From positions 62,001-126,000 of the forward strand of contig NZ_FPBM01000005.1 in assembly GCF_900116715.1 (NCBI RefSeq): a stretch of 64,000 nt of DNA, read 5' to 3'. Numbering within the stretch: the first letter of the stretch is position 1; every line of letters starts with the position of its first letter. Position numbers and translations under genes: made by a program. The notes under the pieces are model-generated. The model saw only the letters and a list, made by a program, of their open reading frames with translations. It did not search any database and was not told where the DNA came from. Positions 18,046 to 26,152 of the stretch are shown here, piece after piece. This stretch comes from Polaromonas sp. YR568. Its GTDB lineage: Bacteria; Pseudomonadota; Gammaproteobacteria; Burkholderiales; Burkholderiaceae_C.

Positions 18046-18971
18046 GCCGGCTCGGCCTGCACCGCAAAACGCGCGGTCAATTCGCCCAGGCCCAGCTCTG
18101 CAAGCACCTCGCGCAGCCGCGCCTGGGCCGCGCGGGTCTTGCCGGCATTGGGCTGCGCCGGCCGGCTGGCCAGGATGAGCTCGTTTTTCATCGAATGCTC
18201 CCAGCCGACCAGCTCGGTCACGGTGACCTGGTAGCCGTTGGCTTCGAGTTGCAGGCAACGCAGCACATTGGTGATCTGGCTGCCGAATTCGCGTGTGTGC
18301 AGCGGGTGACGCCACAGTTCGGCCAGCGGGGTTTTGGCCAGCGACAGCGCCCGGCTTTTCTTCAGCACGCCCGCCACTTCGGCCTGGCAGCAGGGCACCA
18401 GCACCATGTGGCGCGCACCTTTAGCCAGGCCGAAAGCGATGGCGTCGTCGGTGGCGGTGTCGCAGGCATGCAGCGCGGTGACGATGTCGACGGTGGGCGG
18501 CAGCTCAGCCGAAGTGGTCGCCTCTTGCACCGACAAATTCAGGAAAGACATGCGCGCAAAGCCCAGGCGCGCGGCCAGGGTGCGCGACTTTTCGACCAGC
18601 TCGGCGCGGGTTTCAATGCCATAAACGTGGCCGGCCATGGGCTCGCCTGCGTGCGCCACATTAAAGAACAAGTCATACAGGATGAAGCCCAGGTAAGACT
18701 TGCCGGCGCCGTGGTCGGCCAGGGTGAACACGGCTTTTTCAGCGGCGACCTCGTTCAACAAAGGCTCAATGAACTGGTAGAGGTGATAGACCTGCTTGAG
18801 CTTGCGCCGCGTGTCCTGGTTGAGCTTGCCTTCGCGGGTGAGGATGTGCAGTTCCTTGAGCAGCTCGATGGACTGGCCGGGGCGCAATTCTTCAATCACC
18901 TGCGTGGCGGGCGCGGGCTTTCCAGCGCCTTTTAGGGGTTTTGCGGCGCGCGCGGGGCGGGTGGTTTGCAT
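18042..18971 (-). CDS. SAM-dependent methyltransferase (Methyltransf_32-like)
   Basis: A 309-aa putative methyltransferase. A basic, Pro/Ala-rich N-terminus leads to a Rossmann-like domain with LADHGAGKSYLGFIL as the SAM site, IVTALHACDTATD as motif IV-like and a VPCCQAEV segment. This HACD...PCC pattern resembles the METTL25/GSTCD-like methyltransferase family, whose known members act on RNA or protein; the substrate here is unknown. It stands alone, convergent with pcaQ, with 280 bases upstream before the RRM gene. Confidence 0.78.
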   Translation of the reverse strand: MQTTRPARAAKPLKGAGKPAPATQVIEELRPGQSIELLKELHILTREGKLNQDTRRKLKQVYHLYQFIEPLLNEVAAEKAVFTLADHGAGKSYLGFILYDLFFNVAHAGEPMAGHVYGIETRAELVEKSRTLAARLGFARMSFLNLSVQEATTSAELPPTVDIVTALHACDTATDDAIAFGLAKGARHMVLVPCCQAEVAGVLKKSRALSLAKTPLAELWRHPLHTREFGSQITNVLRCLQLEANGYQVTVTELVGWEHSMKNELILASRPAQPNAGKTRAAQARLREVLAELGLGELTARFAVQAEPA

Positions 18972-19251
18972 GGCCTTGAGTTTAGTGGGAGCGCTTTGTG
19001 CCCCTGCCTGCTGCGGTGCAAAGCCCTTCCATGGCCGCGCCCCAAGCTGGGGTGGCGGGATGTCTTTATCAGAAATATGAATAAAAAAGCGGTTTTAGCA
19101 GTTCTGGGCGCATAATCGAGCAGTACGGGTTGAAAAACACCCGCACAGGTTAGTGATCGGTCAGTTTCGCGCGCTACGGCGGTACTTCTTTGGTTTGTTG
19201 TGCTTTCGGGACCCCATCGCTTTGTTTTTATGTGTTTTTTGAGGAGTCCCC

Positions 19252-19656
19252 ATGGGCAATAAACTTTACGTCGGCAATCTGCCATACACGGTTCGTGACG
19301 AAGACCTGCAACAATCTTTTGGCGCCTTCGGCTCCATCACCAGCGCCAAAGTCATGATGGAACGCGACACCGGCCGCTCCAAAGGCTTTGGTTTCGTCGA
19401 AATGGGCAATGATGCCGAAGCTCAAGCCGCAATCGCCGGCATGAACGGCCAGTCCCTGGGCGGCCGCAGCATCACCGTGAATGAAGCCCGTCCGATGGAG
19501 GCACGTCCTCCCCGTACCGGCGGCTTCGGCGGCGGTGGTGGCGGTTACGGCGGTGGCGGCGATCGCTCCGGCGGTGGCGGCTACGGCGGCGGTGGTGGCC
19601 GTTCCGGTGGTGGTGGCGGCTACGGCGGTGGTGGCGGTGGCCGCGGCGGCTACTAA
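19252..19656 (+). CDS. glycine-rich RRM RNA-binding protein
   Basis: A 134-aa protein: one RNA recognition motif at residues 3-80, with RNP2 (KLYVGNLPY) and RNP1 (SKGFGFVEM) intact, and a C-terminal tail of about 45 residues made almost only of Gly with Tyr, Arg and Ser. Such proteins in cyanobacteria and betaproteobacteria are often cold-induced and act on RNA. The upstream leader is long: no gene lies between 18972 and 19251, with GAGGAG just before ATG 19252. A strong terminator follows. Confidence 0.93.
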   Translation: MGNKLYVGNLPYTVRDEDLQQSFGAFGSITSAKVMMERDTGRSKGFGFVEMGNDAEAQAAIAGMNGQSLGGRSITVNEARPMEARPPRTGGFGGGGGGYGGGGDRSGGGGYGGGGGRSGGGGGYGGGGGGRGGY

Positions 19657-19700
19657 GCCCTGCGAACCCGCTGACTCAGCCTCGCGCTGAGCAAAGCACT

Positions 19701-19736
19701 AAAGGCTTCAAAACTTCGGTTTTGAGGCCTTTTTCT
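19701..19736 (+). terminator. intrinsic terminator after the RRM gene
   Basis: AAAGGCTTCAAAAC (19701-19714) pairs with GTTTTGAGGCCTTT (19719-19732) around a TTCG tetraloop, with one G-U pair, and runs into a T-rich tract. It lies 45 bases past the stop. Confidence 0.9.
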
Positions 19737-19816
19737 TTTGGGGCCCGCCCGGCCTGCAGGGCCTCCCTCCACAACATTCAAAGCGCCTGAAACATCTTTC
19801 AACAAATTAACTTGCA

Positions 19817-19832
19817 CACAATTTAATTGTGA
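19817..19832. promoter_or_regulatory. OhrR operator
   Basis: A palindrome CACAATT-T-AATTGTG lies just before the ohrR start; a partial copy (CTACAATTC) follows it. Known OhrR operators are AT-rich palindromes of the TACAATT/AATTGTA type, so this is the expected autoregulatory site, probably also controlling ohr by read-through. Confidence 0.78.
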
Positions 19833-19846
19833 GCTACAATTCAGTC

Positions 19847-20296
19847 ATGCCACACAAAACCGACACCGTTGACGCCATGCTCCAGCTGGACAACCAGCTG
19901 TGTTTCGCGCTTTATTCCACGTCGCTGGCCATGACCAAACTCTATAAGCCGATGCTTGAAGACATGGGCCTGACCTATCCGCAATACCTTGCCATGCTGG
20001 TGTTATGGGAACAAGACGGCCTCACAGTATCCGAGCTCGGCGAGCGGCTTTACCTCGATTCGGGCACGCTCACGCCGCTGCTCAAGCGCATGGAAACCGC
20101 CGGGCTGGTCTCGCGCATCCGTGCCGTGCAGGACGAGCGCCGCGTTCACATCACGCTGACAGCCGCGGGCCGCAAGCTCAAGGCCAAGGCGGCAAAAATC
20201 CCCGGCTGCATCATGAGCGCCACGCAATGCTCCATCCCCGAGCTGGTGTCGCTGACGCAGCAAGTGCAGTCTTTCCGCAACCGCCTTACCGCCTGA
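19847..20296 (+). CDS. ohrR: organic hydroperoxide sensor, MarR family
   Basis: A 149-aa MarR-family repressor. The segment LDNQLCFALYSTSLAMTKLY carries the reactive Cys19 of OhrR, whose oxidation by organic hydroperoxides releases DNA. The winged helix-turn-helix includes VSELGERLYLDSGTLTPLLK and the wing RAVQDERRVHITLT. A second Cys in the C-terminal part (IPGCIMSATQC) suggests the two-Cys type. ATG 19847 is preferred over a GTG six codons upstream, which lies inside the palindrome. It precedes ohr by 75 bases. Confidence 0.92.
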   Translation: MPHKTDTVDAMLQLDNQLCFALYSTSLAMTKLYKPMLEDMGLTYPQYLAMLVLWEQDGLTVSELGERLYLDSGTLTPLLKRMETAGLVSRIRAVQDERRVHITLTAAGRKLKAKAAKIPGCIMSATQCSIPELVSLTQQVQSFRNRLTA

Positions 20297-20371
20297 CGGG
20301 CGCCAGATTCATTTCCCGTTCACCTGATTTTTAACCCGCCCCACACGGGGTATTTTTCCAAGGAAGCCACC

Positions 20372-20788
20372 ATGACCACTCTCGAAAAAGTTCTCTACAC
20401 CGCCCACGCACACACCACCGGCGGCCGTGACGGCAAGTCCCGCACCGACGACGGCCGTCTGGACGTCACGCTGAGCTCGCCCGGCACCCCCGGCACCGGC
20501 ACCAACCCCGAGCAGCTGTTTGCCGCCGGCTACGCAGCCTGCTTCATCGGCGCGATGAAGGCCGTTGGCGGCATGAAGAAGATTGCCGTGCCTGAAGACG
20601 TGTCCATCGACTCCAGCGTTGACCTGGGCAAGATCCCCAATGCCTACGGCATCGCCGTGCGACTGGAAGTGAGCCTGCCCGGCATGGACCGCGCCGCTGC
20701 ACAAGCGCTGGTTGACGCTGCTCACCAGGTTTGCCCTTACTCCAACGCTACCCGCGGCAACATTGACGTCACGATCACGCTGAAGTAA
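20372..20788 (+). CDS. ohr: organic hydroperoxide resistance protein
   Basis: A 138-aa OsmC/Ohr peroxidase that reduces organic and lipid hydroperoxides with lipoyl thiols. Both catalytic cysteines are present: C57 (AAGYAACFIGAM) and C121 (HQVCPYSNATRGN), plus the conserved Arg19 and Glu47. AAGGAAG precedes ATG 20372. Regulated by OhrR just upstream. A strong terminator follows. Confidence 0.96.
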   Translation: MTTLEKVLYTAHAHTTGGRDGKSRTDDGRLDVTLSSPGTPGTGTNPEQLFAAGYAACFIGAMKAVGGMKKIAVPEDVSIDSSVDLGKIPNAYGIAVRLEVSLPGMDRAAAQALVDAAHQVCPYSNATRGNIDVTITLK

Positions 20789-20825
20789 TTCAAGCGACTG
20801 GCAAGGCAACTTGCTGTCACCAAGG

Positions 20826-20860
20826 CGGCCCGCCGGTGTTGAACCGGCGGGCCGTTTCAT
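20826..20860 (+). terminator. intrinsic terminator after ohr
   Basis: CGGCCCGCCGGT (20826-20837) and ACCGGCGGGCCG (20843-20854) form a perfect 12-bp GC-rich stem with a 5-base loop, followed by TTTCATTT. It lies 37 bases past the ohr stop and close before the next gene's start, so it separates ohr from it. Confidence 0.88.
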
Positions 20861-20874
20861 TTACGGTGTTGTGT

Positions 20875-21981
20875 ATGAACACCGTCGCTACCACTACCGC
20901 CTTCCAGGTTCAAAAGAACGCCCTGCCCCAAACTCGCTGGCACGCCAGCGCGCCTGCACCACTTTCGCCCGGGCAGGTTCGGCTCACCGTGGAGTCGTTT
21001 GCGCTCACAGCCAACAACATCACCTACGCCGCTTTTGGCGACGCAATGAGCTACTGGCAGTTTTTCCCGACCGGCGAAGAGGGCTGGGGCTGCATTCCGG
21101 TGTGGGGTTTTGCCACCGTGACCGAATCGTTATGCGAAGGGGTTGCCGTGGGGGAAAAGTTTTACGGCTACTACCCGATGGCCAACACGCTGGTGTTGCA
21201 ACCGGAGCGGATCACCCCTGCGGGCTTTTGGGACGGCGCCGACCATCGCAAGGCCTTGCCCGCCGTCTACAACCAGTACATGCGCTGCAGCACCGACCCG
21301 TTCTACAGCGCGGCCACCGAGGACATTCAATCGCTCTTGCGCCCGCTGTTCATCACCTCCTTCCTGATCGATGACTTCCTGGCCGACAACGCGTTCTTCG
21401 GCGCCAACGCGATGCTGCTGTCCAGCGCCTCCAGCAAGACGGCCTACGGCACGGCTTTTCAGCTGGCCAAGCGGCCTGGTATTGAGATCATCGGTCTGAC
21501 ATCACCGGGCAACCGGGCGTTTTGTGAAAGCCTCGGGTGCTACAGCCGCGTTGTCACCTATGACCAGCTGGACACCATCGCCGCCGATACGGCCTGCGTT
21601 TATGTCGACTTCGCCGGAAGCGCGAGCCTGCGCCACCAGATCCACAGCCACTTTGGCCAGCTGCGCCACAACTGCTCGATAGGCGGCACGCATGTGGACG
21701 AGCTGGCCGCCAAAGGCAGCACTCGCGACCTGCCCGGCCCCCGGCCCACCTTGTTCTTTGCCCCAGCCCAAATCAAAAAGCGTGTGGCCGATTGGGGCGG
21801 TGCTGCTTTTGCCCAACAGGTGGCCGGCGCGTGGCAGGACTTCACGCAGCACGTCACGGCGGCCGAGCCGCCCTGGCTCATCGCGCAGCGGCATGCCGGG
21901 CAGGCGGCAATGCAGGCTGTTTACCAGGACGTGCTGGCCGGCAAGGGCGACCCGCGCACCGGCCACATCCTTCTGCCCTGA
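20875..21981 (+). CDS. DUF2855 family protein (MDR-like fold)
   Basis: A 368-aa protein that fits DUF2855, a family related to medium-chain dehydrogenases/reductases. An N-terminal GroES-like part contains FALTANNITYAAFGDAMSYW and a WGFATVTES segment. A Rossmann-like part follows with MLLSSASSKTAYGTAFQL, in place of a classical GxGxxG loop. Zinc ligands of alcohol dehydrogenases are not evident. The activity is unknown. It starts only 21 bases after the ohr terminator stem, so its promoter may overlap that hairpin or the ohr 3' region. Confidence 0.82.
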   Translation: MNTVATTTAFQVQKNALPQTRWHASAPAPLSPGQVRLTVESFALTANNITYAAFGDAMSYWQFFPTGEEGWGCIPVWGFATVTESLCEGVAVGEKFYGYYPMANTLVLQPERITPAGFWDGADHRKALPAVYNQYMRCSTDPFYSAATEDIQSLLRPLFITSFLIDDFLADNAFFGANAMLLSSASSKTAYGTAFQLAKRPGIEIIGLTSPGNRAFCESLGCYSRVVTYDQLDTIAADTACVYVDFAGSASLRHQIHSHFGQLRHNCSIGGTHVDELAAKGSTRDLPGPRPTLFFAPAQIKKRVADWGGAAFAQQVAGAWQDFTQHVTAAEPPWLIAQRHAGQAAMQAVYQDVLAGKGDPRTGHILLP

Positions 21982-22056
21982 CCGGCCCCGCTTAAAACAC
22001 AGGCGCTTACCAGCCGCCACTGGCTGAGCGCGGGCATCTGCGCCGACAATCAGGGC

Positions 22057-23121
22057 ATGACTGAAAAAAGCAAGGCCCCTGACAGCGCCGCACAACATGC
22101 GTATGAAGCGCTGACCCCTGACCGCGTGCTGGACGCGCTGGCCAGCGTGGGCCTTTTGGGCGACGGCCGGCTGATGGCTTTGTCCAGCTATGAAAACCGG
22201 GTCTACCAGGTGCATCTGGAAAGCCCCGTGGGCGATGCCGACCTGGCGGGCGATGTGGTGGTGGCCAAGTTCTACCGGCCCGACCGCTGGAGCGACGCGC
22301 AAATCACCGAAGAACACGCCTTTGCCGCCGAGCTGATGGCGGCTGAAATCCCGGTGGTCGGCCCGCTGATGCTGGAAGGCGCCACGCTAAACCATTTCGG
22401 CGGCTTCAGCTTCAGCGTCTCGCCCAGCCGCGGCGGGCGCCGGCCCGAGCTCGACAACCTCGACGTGCTGGAATGGATAGGCCGCTTCCTCGCGCGCATC
22501 CACACCGTGGGCAGCGCCAAGCCTTTTGCGCACCGCCCGGCGCTCAGCCTGCAGACTTTTGGCTACGGCCCCCGGGACATCCTGCTGGGCGGCAGCGGGC
22601 AAGGCGGCCATGGCTACATTCCGTTGGACATGGAGTCACGCTGGCGCAAGGCCTTTGACGAAGCCATGCTGGTGGCGCAAACCGTGTTTGAGAGCGTGGG
22701 TGATGTGCAGAACCTGCGCCTGCACGGCGACTGCCACCCCGGCAACATCCTCTGGACGCCCGAAGGCCTGCCGCTGGCGGGGCCGCATTTTGTCGACCTC
22801 GACGATGCCCGCAGCGGCCCGGCCGTGCAGGATTTGTGGATGCTGGTGTCGGGCGACCGCGCCCAAAGCACCCGGCAGCTGGGCGCGCTGGTGGACGGCT
22901 ATGAAGAGTTCCGCGAATTCGACAGGCGCGAGCTCGCACTGATCGAGCCGCTGCGCACCCTGCGCCTGGTGCATTACAGCGCCTGGCTGGCGCAGCGCTG
23001 GCACGACCCGATCTTTCCGATCAACTTTCCGTGGTTCGGCACCAGCGATTACTGGAAAGGCCAGGTCGACATGCTGGAAGAGCAGACCGAGGCCATGCAG
23101 GAAACGCCGCTGGTCGTGTAA
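22057..23121 (+). CDS. srkA: stress response kinase A (YihE/SrkA family)
   Basis: A 354-aa aminoglycoside-phosphotransferase-fold Ser/Thr kinase. The catalytic loop LHGDCHPGNILW has D225, and the metal-binding VDLDDARSGPAVQDLWM has Asp248. The ATP lysine is probably in VVVAKFYRPDRW, a segment diagnostic of YihE. In E. coli this kinase limits stress-induced death. It stands alone between the DUF2855 gene and the TctC genes. The ATG 22057 gives the usual family start (LTPDRVLDALASVGL follows). Confidence 0.92.
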   Translation: MTEKSKAPDSAAQHAYEALTPDRVLDALASVGLLGDGRLMALSSYENRVYQVHLESPVGDADLAGDVVVAKFYRPDRWSDAQITEEHAFAAELMAAEIPVVGPLMLEGATLNHFGGFSFSVSPSRGGRRPELDNLDVLEWIGRFLARIHTVGSAKPFAHRPALSLQTFGYGPRDILLGGSGQGGHGYIPLDMESRWRKAFDEAMLVAQTVFESVGDVQNLRLHGDCHPGNILWTPEGLPLAGPHFVDLDDARSGPAVQDLWMLVSGDRAQSTRQLGALVDGYEEFREFDRRELALIEPLRTLRLVHYSAWLAQRWHDPIFPINFPWFGTSDYWKGQVDMLEEQTEAMQETPLVV

Positions 23122-23260
23122 AGCCGGAGAACTGGTAAACCCGGCAAAGCCGGTTAGTTGCTAAGTACACATAGGGATTGCGATGAGAGGGTAAGCGCCA
23201 CTCATCGCTAGTATGTCCAGCAGCCCCGCGCTTGACGGCGGCACGTCTGGAGACAATTCA

Positions 23261-24238
23261 ATGAAAGTTCGCCCGCTTCTGCTGGCCGCTGTGCTGTTGG
23301 CGTCCCACAGCTGGTGCGCCGCCCAATCCAACCAATCCGCCTGGCCCGCCAAACCCATCACCATGATCGTGCCCTTCCCGCCGGGCGGCCTGGCCGACCT
23401 GGTGGCGCGGCCGGTGGCCGAAGCGATGTCGCGCGACCTCGGCCAGCCAGTGGTGATAGAGAACAAGGCCGGCGCTGGCGGCGGCATCGGCATGGCCTAC
23501 ACCGCCAAGGCCAAACCCGACGGCTACACCGTGGTCATGGCGCTCTCTTCCTTCACCGTGATTCCGGAAGCTGACGTTCTGCTTGGCCGGGCCCCGATGT
23601 TTGCGCTCGCCGACCTGCGCCCGATTGCGCGCTACACCGCCGACCCGACCGTGCTGGCCGTGCGCGCCGATGCGCCCTGGCAGACCGTGCAGCAGTTTGT
23701 GGACGATGCCAAAAAACGCCCCGGTGCGATCAACTACGGTTCATCGGGCAACTACGGCACCATGCATGTGCCCATGGAAATCCTGGCGCAAAACGCCGGC
23801 ATCAAGCTCACGCACATTCCGTTCACCGGCGCCGGCCCGGCGGTGGTGGCGCTGCTGGGCGGCCAGATCGATGCCGTGTCAACCGGCCCGGCCACCGTGC
23901 TGCAACAGGTGAAGGCCGGCAAGCTGCGTGTGCTGGCGCACTGGGGCCCTGATGTGCTGCCCGCACTTCCTGAGCTGTCCAGCCTGAAGAACGCCGGCTT
24001 CAATGCCGAATACGCGCAGTGGTCGGGGCTGTTTATTCCAGCGGCAACGCCTGAGCCCATCGCCCAGCGCCTGCGCGCCGCGGCCAAGGCGGCCGCGCAG
24101 GATGCCAAGGTCAAAGAAGTGATTCTGGGCGCCGGCAGCCCGGTGCTGTACCAGGACAGCCCGGACTTTGAAAAGTATGTGCAGGCCGACGCGAAGCGCA
24201 TGGTCGAGGTGGTCAAGCGCATCGGCAAGGTCGAGTAA
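23261..24238 (+). CDS. Bug-family (TctC-like) solute-binding protein 1
   Basis: A 325-aa periplasmic binding protein of the tripartite tricarboxylate transporter type. Signal peptide at residues 1-23 ending near WCAAQ. The family opening WPAKPITMIVPFPPGGLADLVARPVAEAM and the GKLRVLAHWGPD segment are present. Ligands of the family are usually carboxylates. No tctA/B gene is adjacent; the nearest lies about 9.5 kb downstream on the other strand. ATG 23261 is preferred as the signal-peptide start. A second TctC gene follows after 31 bases. Confidence 0.92.
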   Translation: MKVRPLLLAAVLLASHSWCAAQSNQSAWPAKPITMIVPFPPGGLADLVARPVAEAMSRDLGQPVVIENKAGAGGGIGMAYTAKAKPDGYTVVMALSSFTVIPEADVLLGRAPMFALADLRPIARYTADPTVLAVRADAPWQTVQQFVDDAKKRPGAINYGSSGNYGTMHVPMEILAQNAGIKLTHIPFTGAGPAVVALLGGQIDAVSTGPATVLQQVKAGKLRVLAHWGPDVLPALPELSSLKNAGFNAEYAQWSGLFIPAATPEPIAQRLRAAAKAAAQDAKVKEVILGAGSPVLYQDSPDFEKYVQADAKRMVEVVKRIGKVE

Positions 24239-24269
24239 GCGTCTTTGGGTTCTTCATTCGGAGGAATTT

Positions 24270-25247
24270 ATGCCTATCCTTTTCATTCGCCGCACACTGC
24301 TGGCGCTGGGGCTGGTCTCCATGGCCGCAATCACACCGGCCATGGCGCAAAGCTACCCCGCCAAACCGGTCCGCATCATCGTGCCCTTTGCGGCGGGTGG
24401 GCCCGCCGACGTGTATGCGCGCTTCATGGCGCAACGCCTGCAGGATGCGCTGGGGCAATCGTTTGTGGTGGACAACCGGCCCGGCGCAGGCTCCGTGATC
24501 GGCACCGACGCCGTGGCGAAATCCACACCAGACGGCTACACGCTGCTGCTGATGTCGAATGCGCACACGGTGGATGAATCGCTGATCGCCAACAAGCCCT
24601 TCCAGCTGATGCGTGACTTTGTGGCGGTGGCGCCCATCAACTACTCAGACCTGGTGCTGGTAGCCACGCCTTCGCTGCCGGACTCGACCCTGAAAGCGCT
24701 GATTGCCGATGCGAAGGCGCGGCCGGGCAAGCTCAACTACGCATCGTCCGGCCCCGGCACGCCGTACCACATGGCCGGCGAGCTCTTTAAAAGCATGGCG
24801 GGCGTCTACCTGGTGCACATCCCCTACCGCGGCAGCAGCGGCGCGCGCACAGACGTCATCGGCGGCCAGGTCGACGTGATGTTCGACGCCGTGACCACCA
24901 TGGCCGAGCAGGTCAAGGCCGGCAAGGTAAAGGCGCTGGCCACCACCGGCAAGCAGCGCTCCGAGGTGCTGCCCGATGTGCCGACGCTGCACGAAGCCGG
25001 CGTGCCCGGCTACGAGGCCACCATCTGGCTGGGCTTGATGGCGCCGCGCGGCACACCCAAAGCCGTTGTCGACAAACTCAATGAGGCCATGTCAAAAATC
25101 GTGGGCCAGCCGGAGATCAAACAGCTCTGGGGCAAACAGGGCGCCACGCCCATGGTGATGAGCCCGGAAGCCTTTGACAAGTACATGCGTGAAGACATCG
25201 CCAAATGGGCGGGTGTGATCAAGACCGCGCACATCACGGTGGATTGA
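24270..25247 (+). CDS. Bug-family (TctC-like) solute-binding protein 2
   Basis: A 325-aa TctC-type protein with signal peptide (residues 1-24, ending TPAMAQ), then YPAKPVRIIVPFAAGGPADVYARF and NRPGAGSVIGTDAVAKSTPDGYT. GGAGGAA lies directly before ATG 24270. It is related to, but clearly different from, the upstream binding protein, so the two probably bind different carboxylates. Followed after 21 bases by a ModA-like gene, giving a three-gene plus-strand run of binding proteins. Confidence 0.93.
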   Translation: MPILFIRRTLLALGLVSMAAITPAMAQSYPAKPVRIIVPFAAGGPADVYARFMAQRLQDALGQSFVVDNRPGAGSVIGTDAVAKSTPDGYTLLLMSNAHTVDESLIANKPFQLMRDFVAVAPINYSDLVLVATPSLPDSTLKALIADAKARPGKLNYASSGPGTPYHMAGELFKSMAGVYLVHIPYRGSSGARTDVIGGQVDVMFDAVTTMAEQVKAGKVKALATTGKQRSEVLPDVPTLHEAGVPGYEATIWLGLMAPRGTPKAVVDKLNEAMSKIVGQPEIKQLWGKQGATPMVMSPEAFDKYMREDIAKWAGVIKTAHITVD

Positions 25248-25268
25248 GGCAGCGTCAACTTCAAGCTC

Positions 25269-25985
25269 ATGACAGCGTCTTCATCTTTCAGTTTGCTGCA
25301 CATCCTCAGCGGCGGCGCGGCGCAAGGACTGGTGACGCAGTTGCAAGACCGCTTCCTGGCGCAACACCACTTCCGCATCGCCGGCACTTTCGGGGCCGTT
25401 GGCTTGATGAAAGACGGTTTGCTGGCCGGCGCGCCATGCGACGTCATCATCCTCAGCCAGGCGCTAATCTCGCAACTGCTTGAGAGCGGGCATGTGCAAG
25501 CCGGCAGTGCGCGCGCCCTGGGCGCGGTCAAAACCGGCGTGGCCGTGAAGGCCGGCGAGCCGGTTGTGGATGTGGCCAGCCCCGCCGCGCTCAAGGCCGC
25601 ATTGCAGGCCGCGCGCGGCATCTATTTCCCCGACCCTGTGAAGGCCACGGCGGGCATCCATTTCATGCGGGTGGTCAAGGAGTTGGGGCTGGAAGGCGAA
25701 CTTGCCGGCCGGCTGCGGCCTTACCCCAATGGCGCGACCGCCATGAAAGCCATGGCCGAATGCGATGAGCCCGGCCTGCTCGGTTGCACTCAGGTGACGG
25801 AAATCCTGTTCACGCCCGGCGTGGAACTGGTGGCCACCTTGCCGAAGGCGTTTGAACTGGCGACCGTCTACACGGCAGCGGTGTGCACCGCCTCGCAAAA
25901 CGCAAAGGCTGCAACTGAACTGATCGCCATGCTGGGCAGCCCTGCCAACACCGCGACACGGCTGGCCTGCGGATTCGAGCCCTGA
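25269..25985 (+). CDS. signal-less ModA-like binding-domain protein 1
   Basis: A 238-aa protein of the ModA-like/type-2 periplasmic-binding fold: LLHILSGGAAQGLVTQLQDRF, AVGLMKDGLLAGAPCDVIILSQ, YFPDPVKATAGIHFMRV. It lacks any signal peptide, so it should be cytoplasmic, unlike true molybdate-binding proteins. It is a clear paralogue of the protein at 31811-32536. Both lie beside TctC and catabolic genes. Function unknown; a cytosolic ligand sensor or an enzyme built on this fold are possibilities. Confidence 0.8.
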   Translation: MTASSSFSLLHILSGGAAQGLVTQLQDRFLAQHHFRIAGTFGAVGLMKDGLLAGAPCDVIILSQALISQLLESGHVQAGSARALGAVKTGVAVKAGEPVVDVASPAALKAALQAARGIYFPDPVKATAGIHFMRVVKELGLEGELAGRLRPYPNGATAMKAMAECDEPGLLGCTQVTEILFTPGVELVATLPKAFELATVYTAAVCTASQNAKAATELIAMLGSPANTATRLACGFEP

Positions 25986-25998
25986 CACCATCTTACAG

Positions 25999-26025
25999 AG
26001 TTTGATGCGCGCACTGCATCAAACT
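25999..26025. promoter_or_regulatory. 27-bp palindrome, candidate operator or terminator
   Basis: AGTTTGATGC (25999-26008) and GCATCAAACT (26016-26025) are perfect 10-bp inverted arms around a 7-base spacer. It lies 14 bases after the ModA-like stop and about 130 bases before the dehydrogenase gene. No T-run follows, which argues for a protein-binding site or a 3' stem rather than a classic terminator. Confidence 0.55.
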
Positions 26026-26152
26026 TCAGCATCTTTGCAATTTACATAGATAGAGCGCTCAAGCATCATCGGGCACTCCGGCCTAGCCACGGCCATTTCA
26101 AAACAGCCCTGCAAGCTCACGCTCAGCCGGGCCATCCAGAGACAAAGCCTGC

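Noticed and set aside
19500..19650. GGT/GGC repeats as a DNA repeat element
   Set aside because: They encode the glycine-rich tail of the RRM protein.
23137..23150. CCGGC-AAA-GCCGG hairpin after srkA as a terminator
   Set aside because: Short stem and no following T-run.
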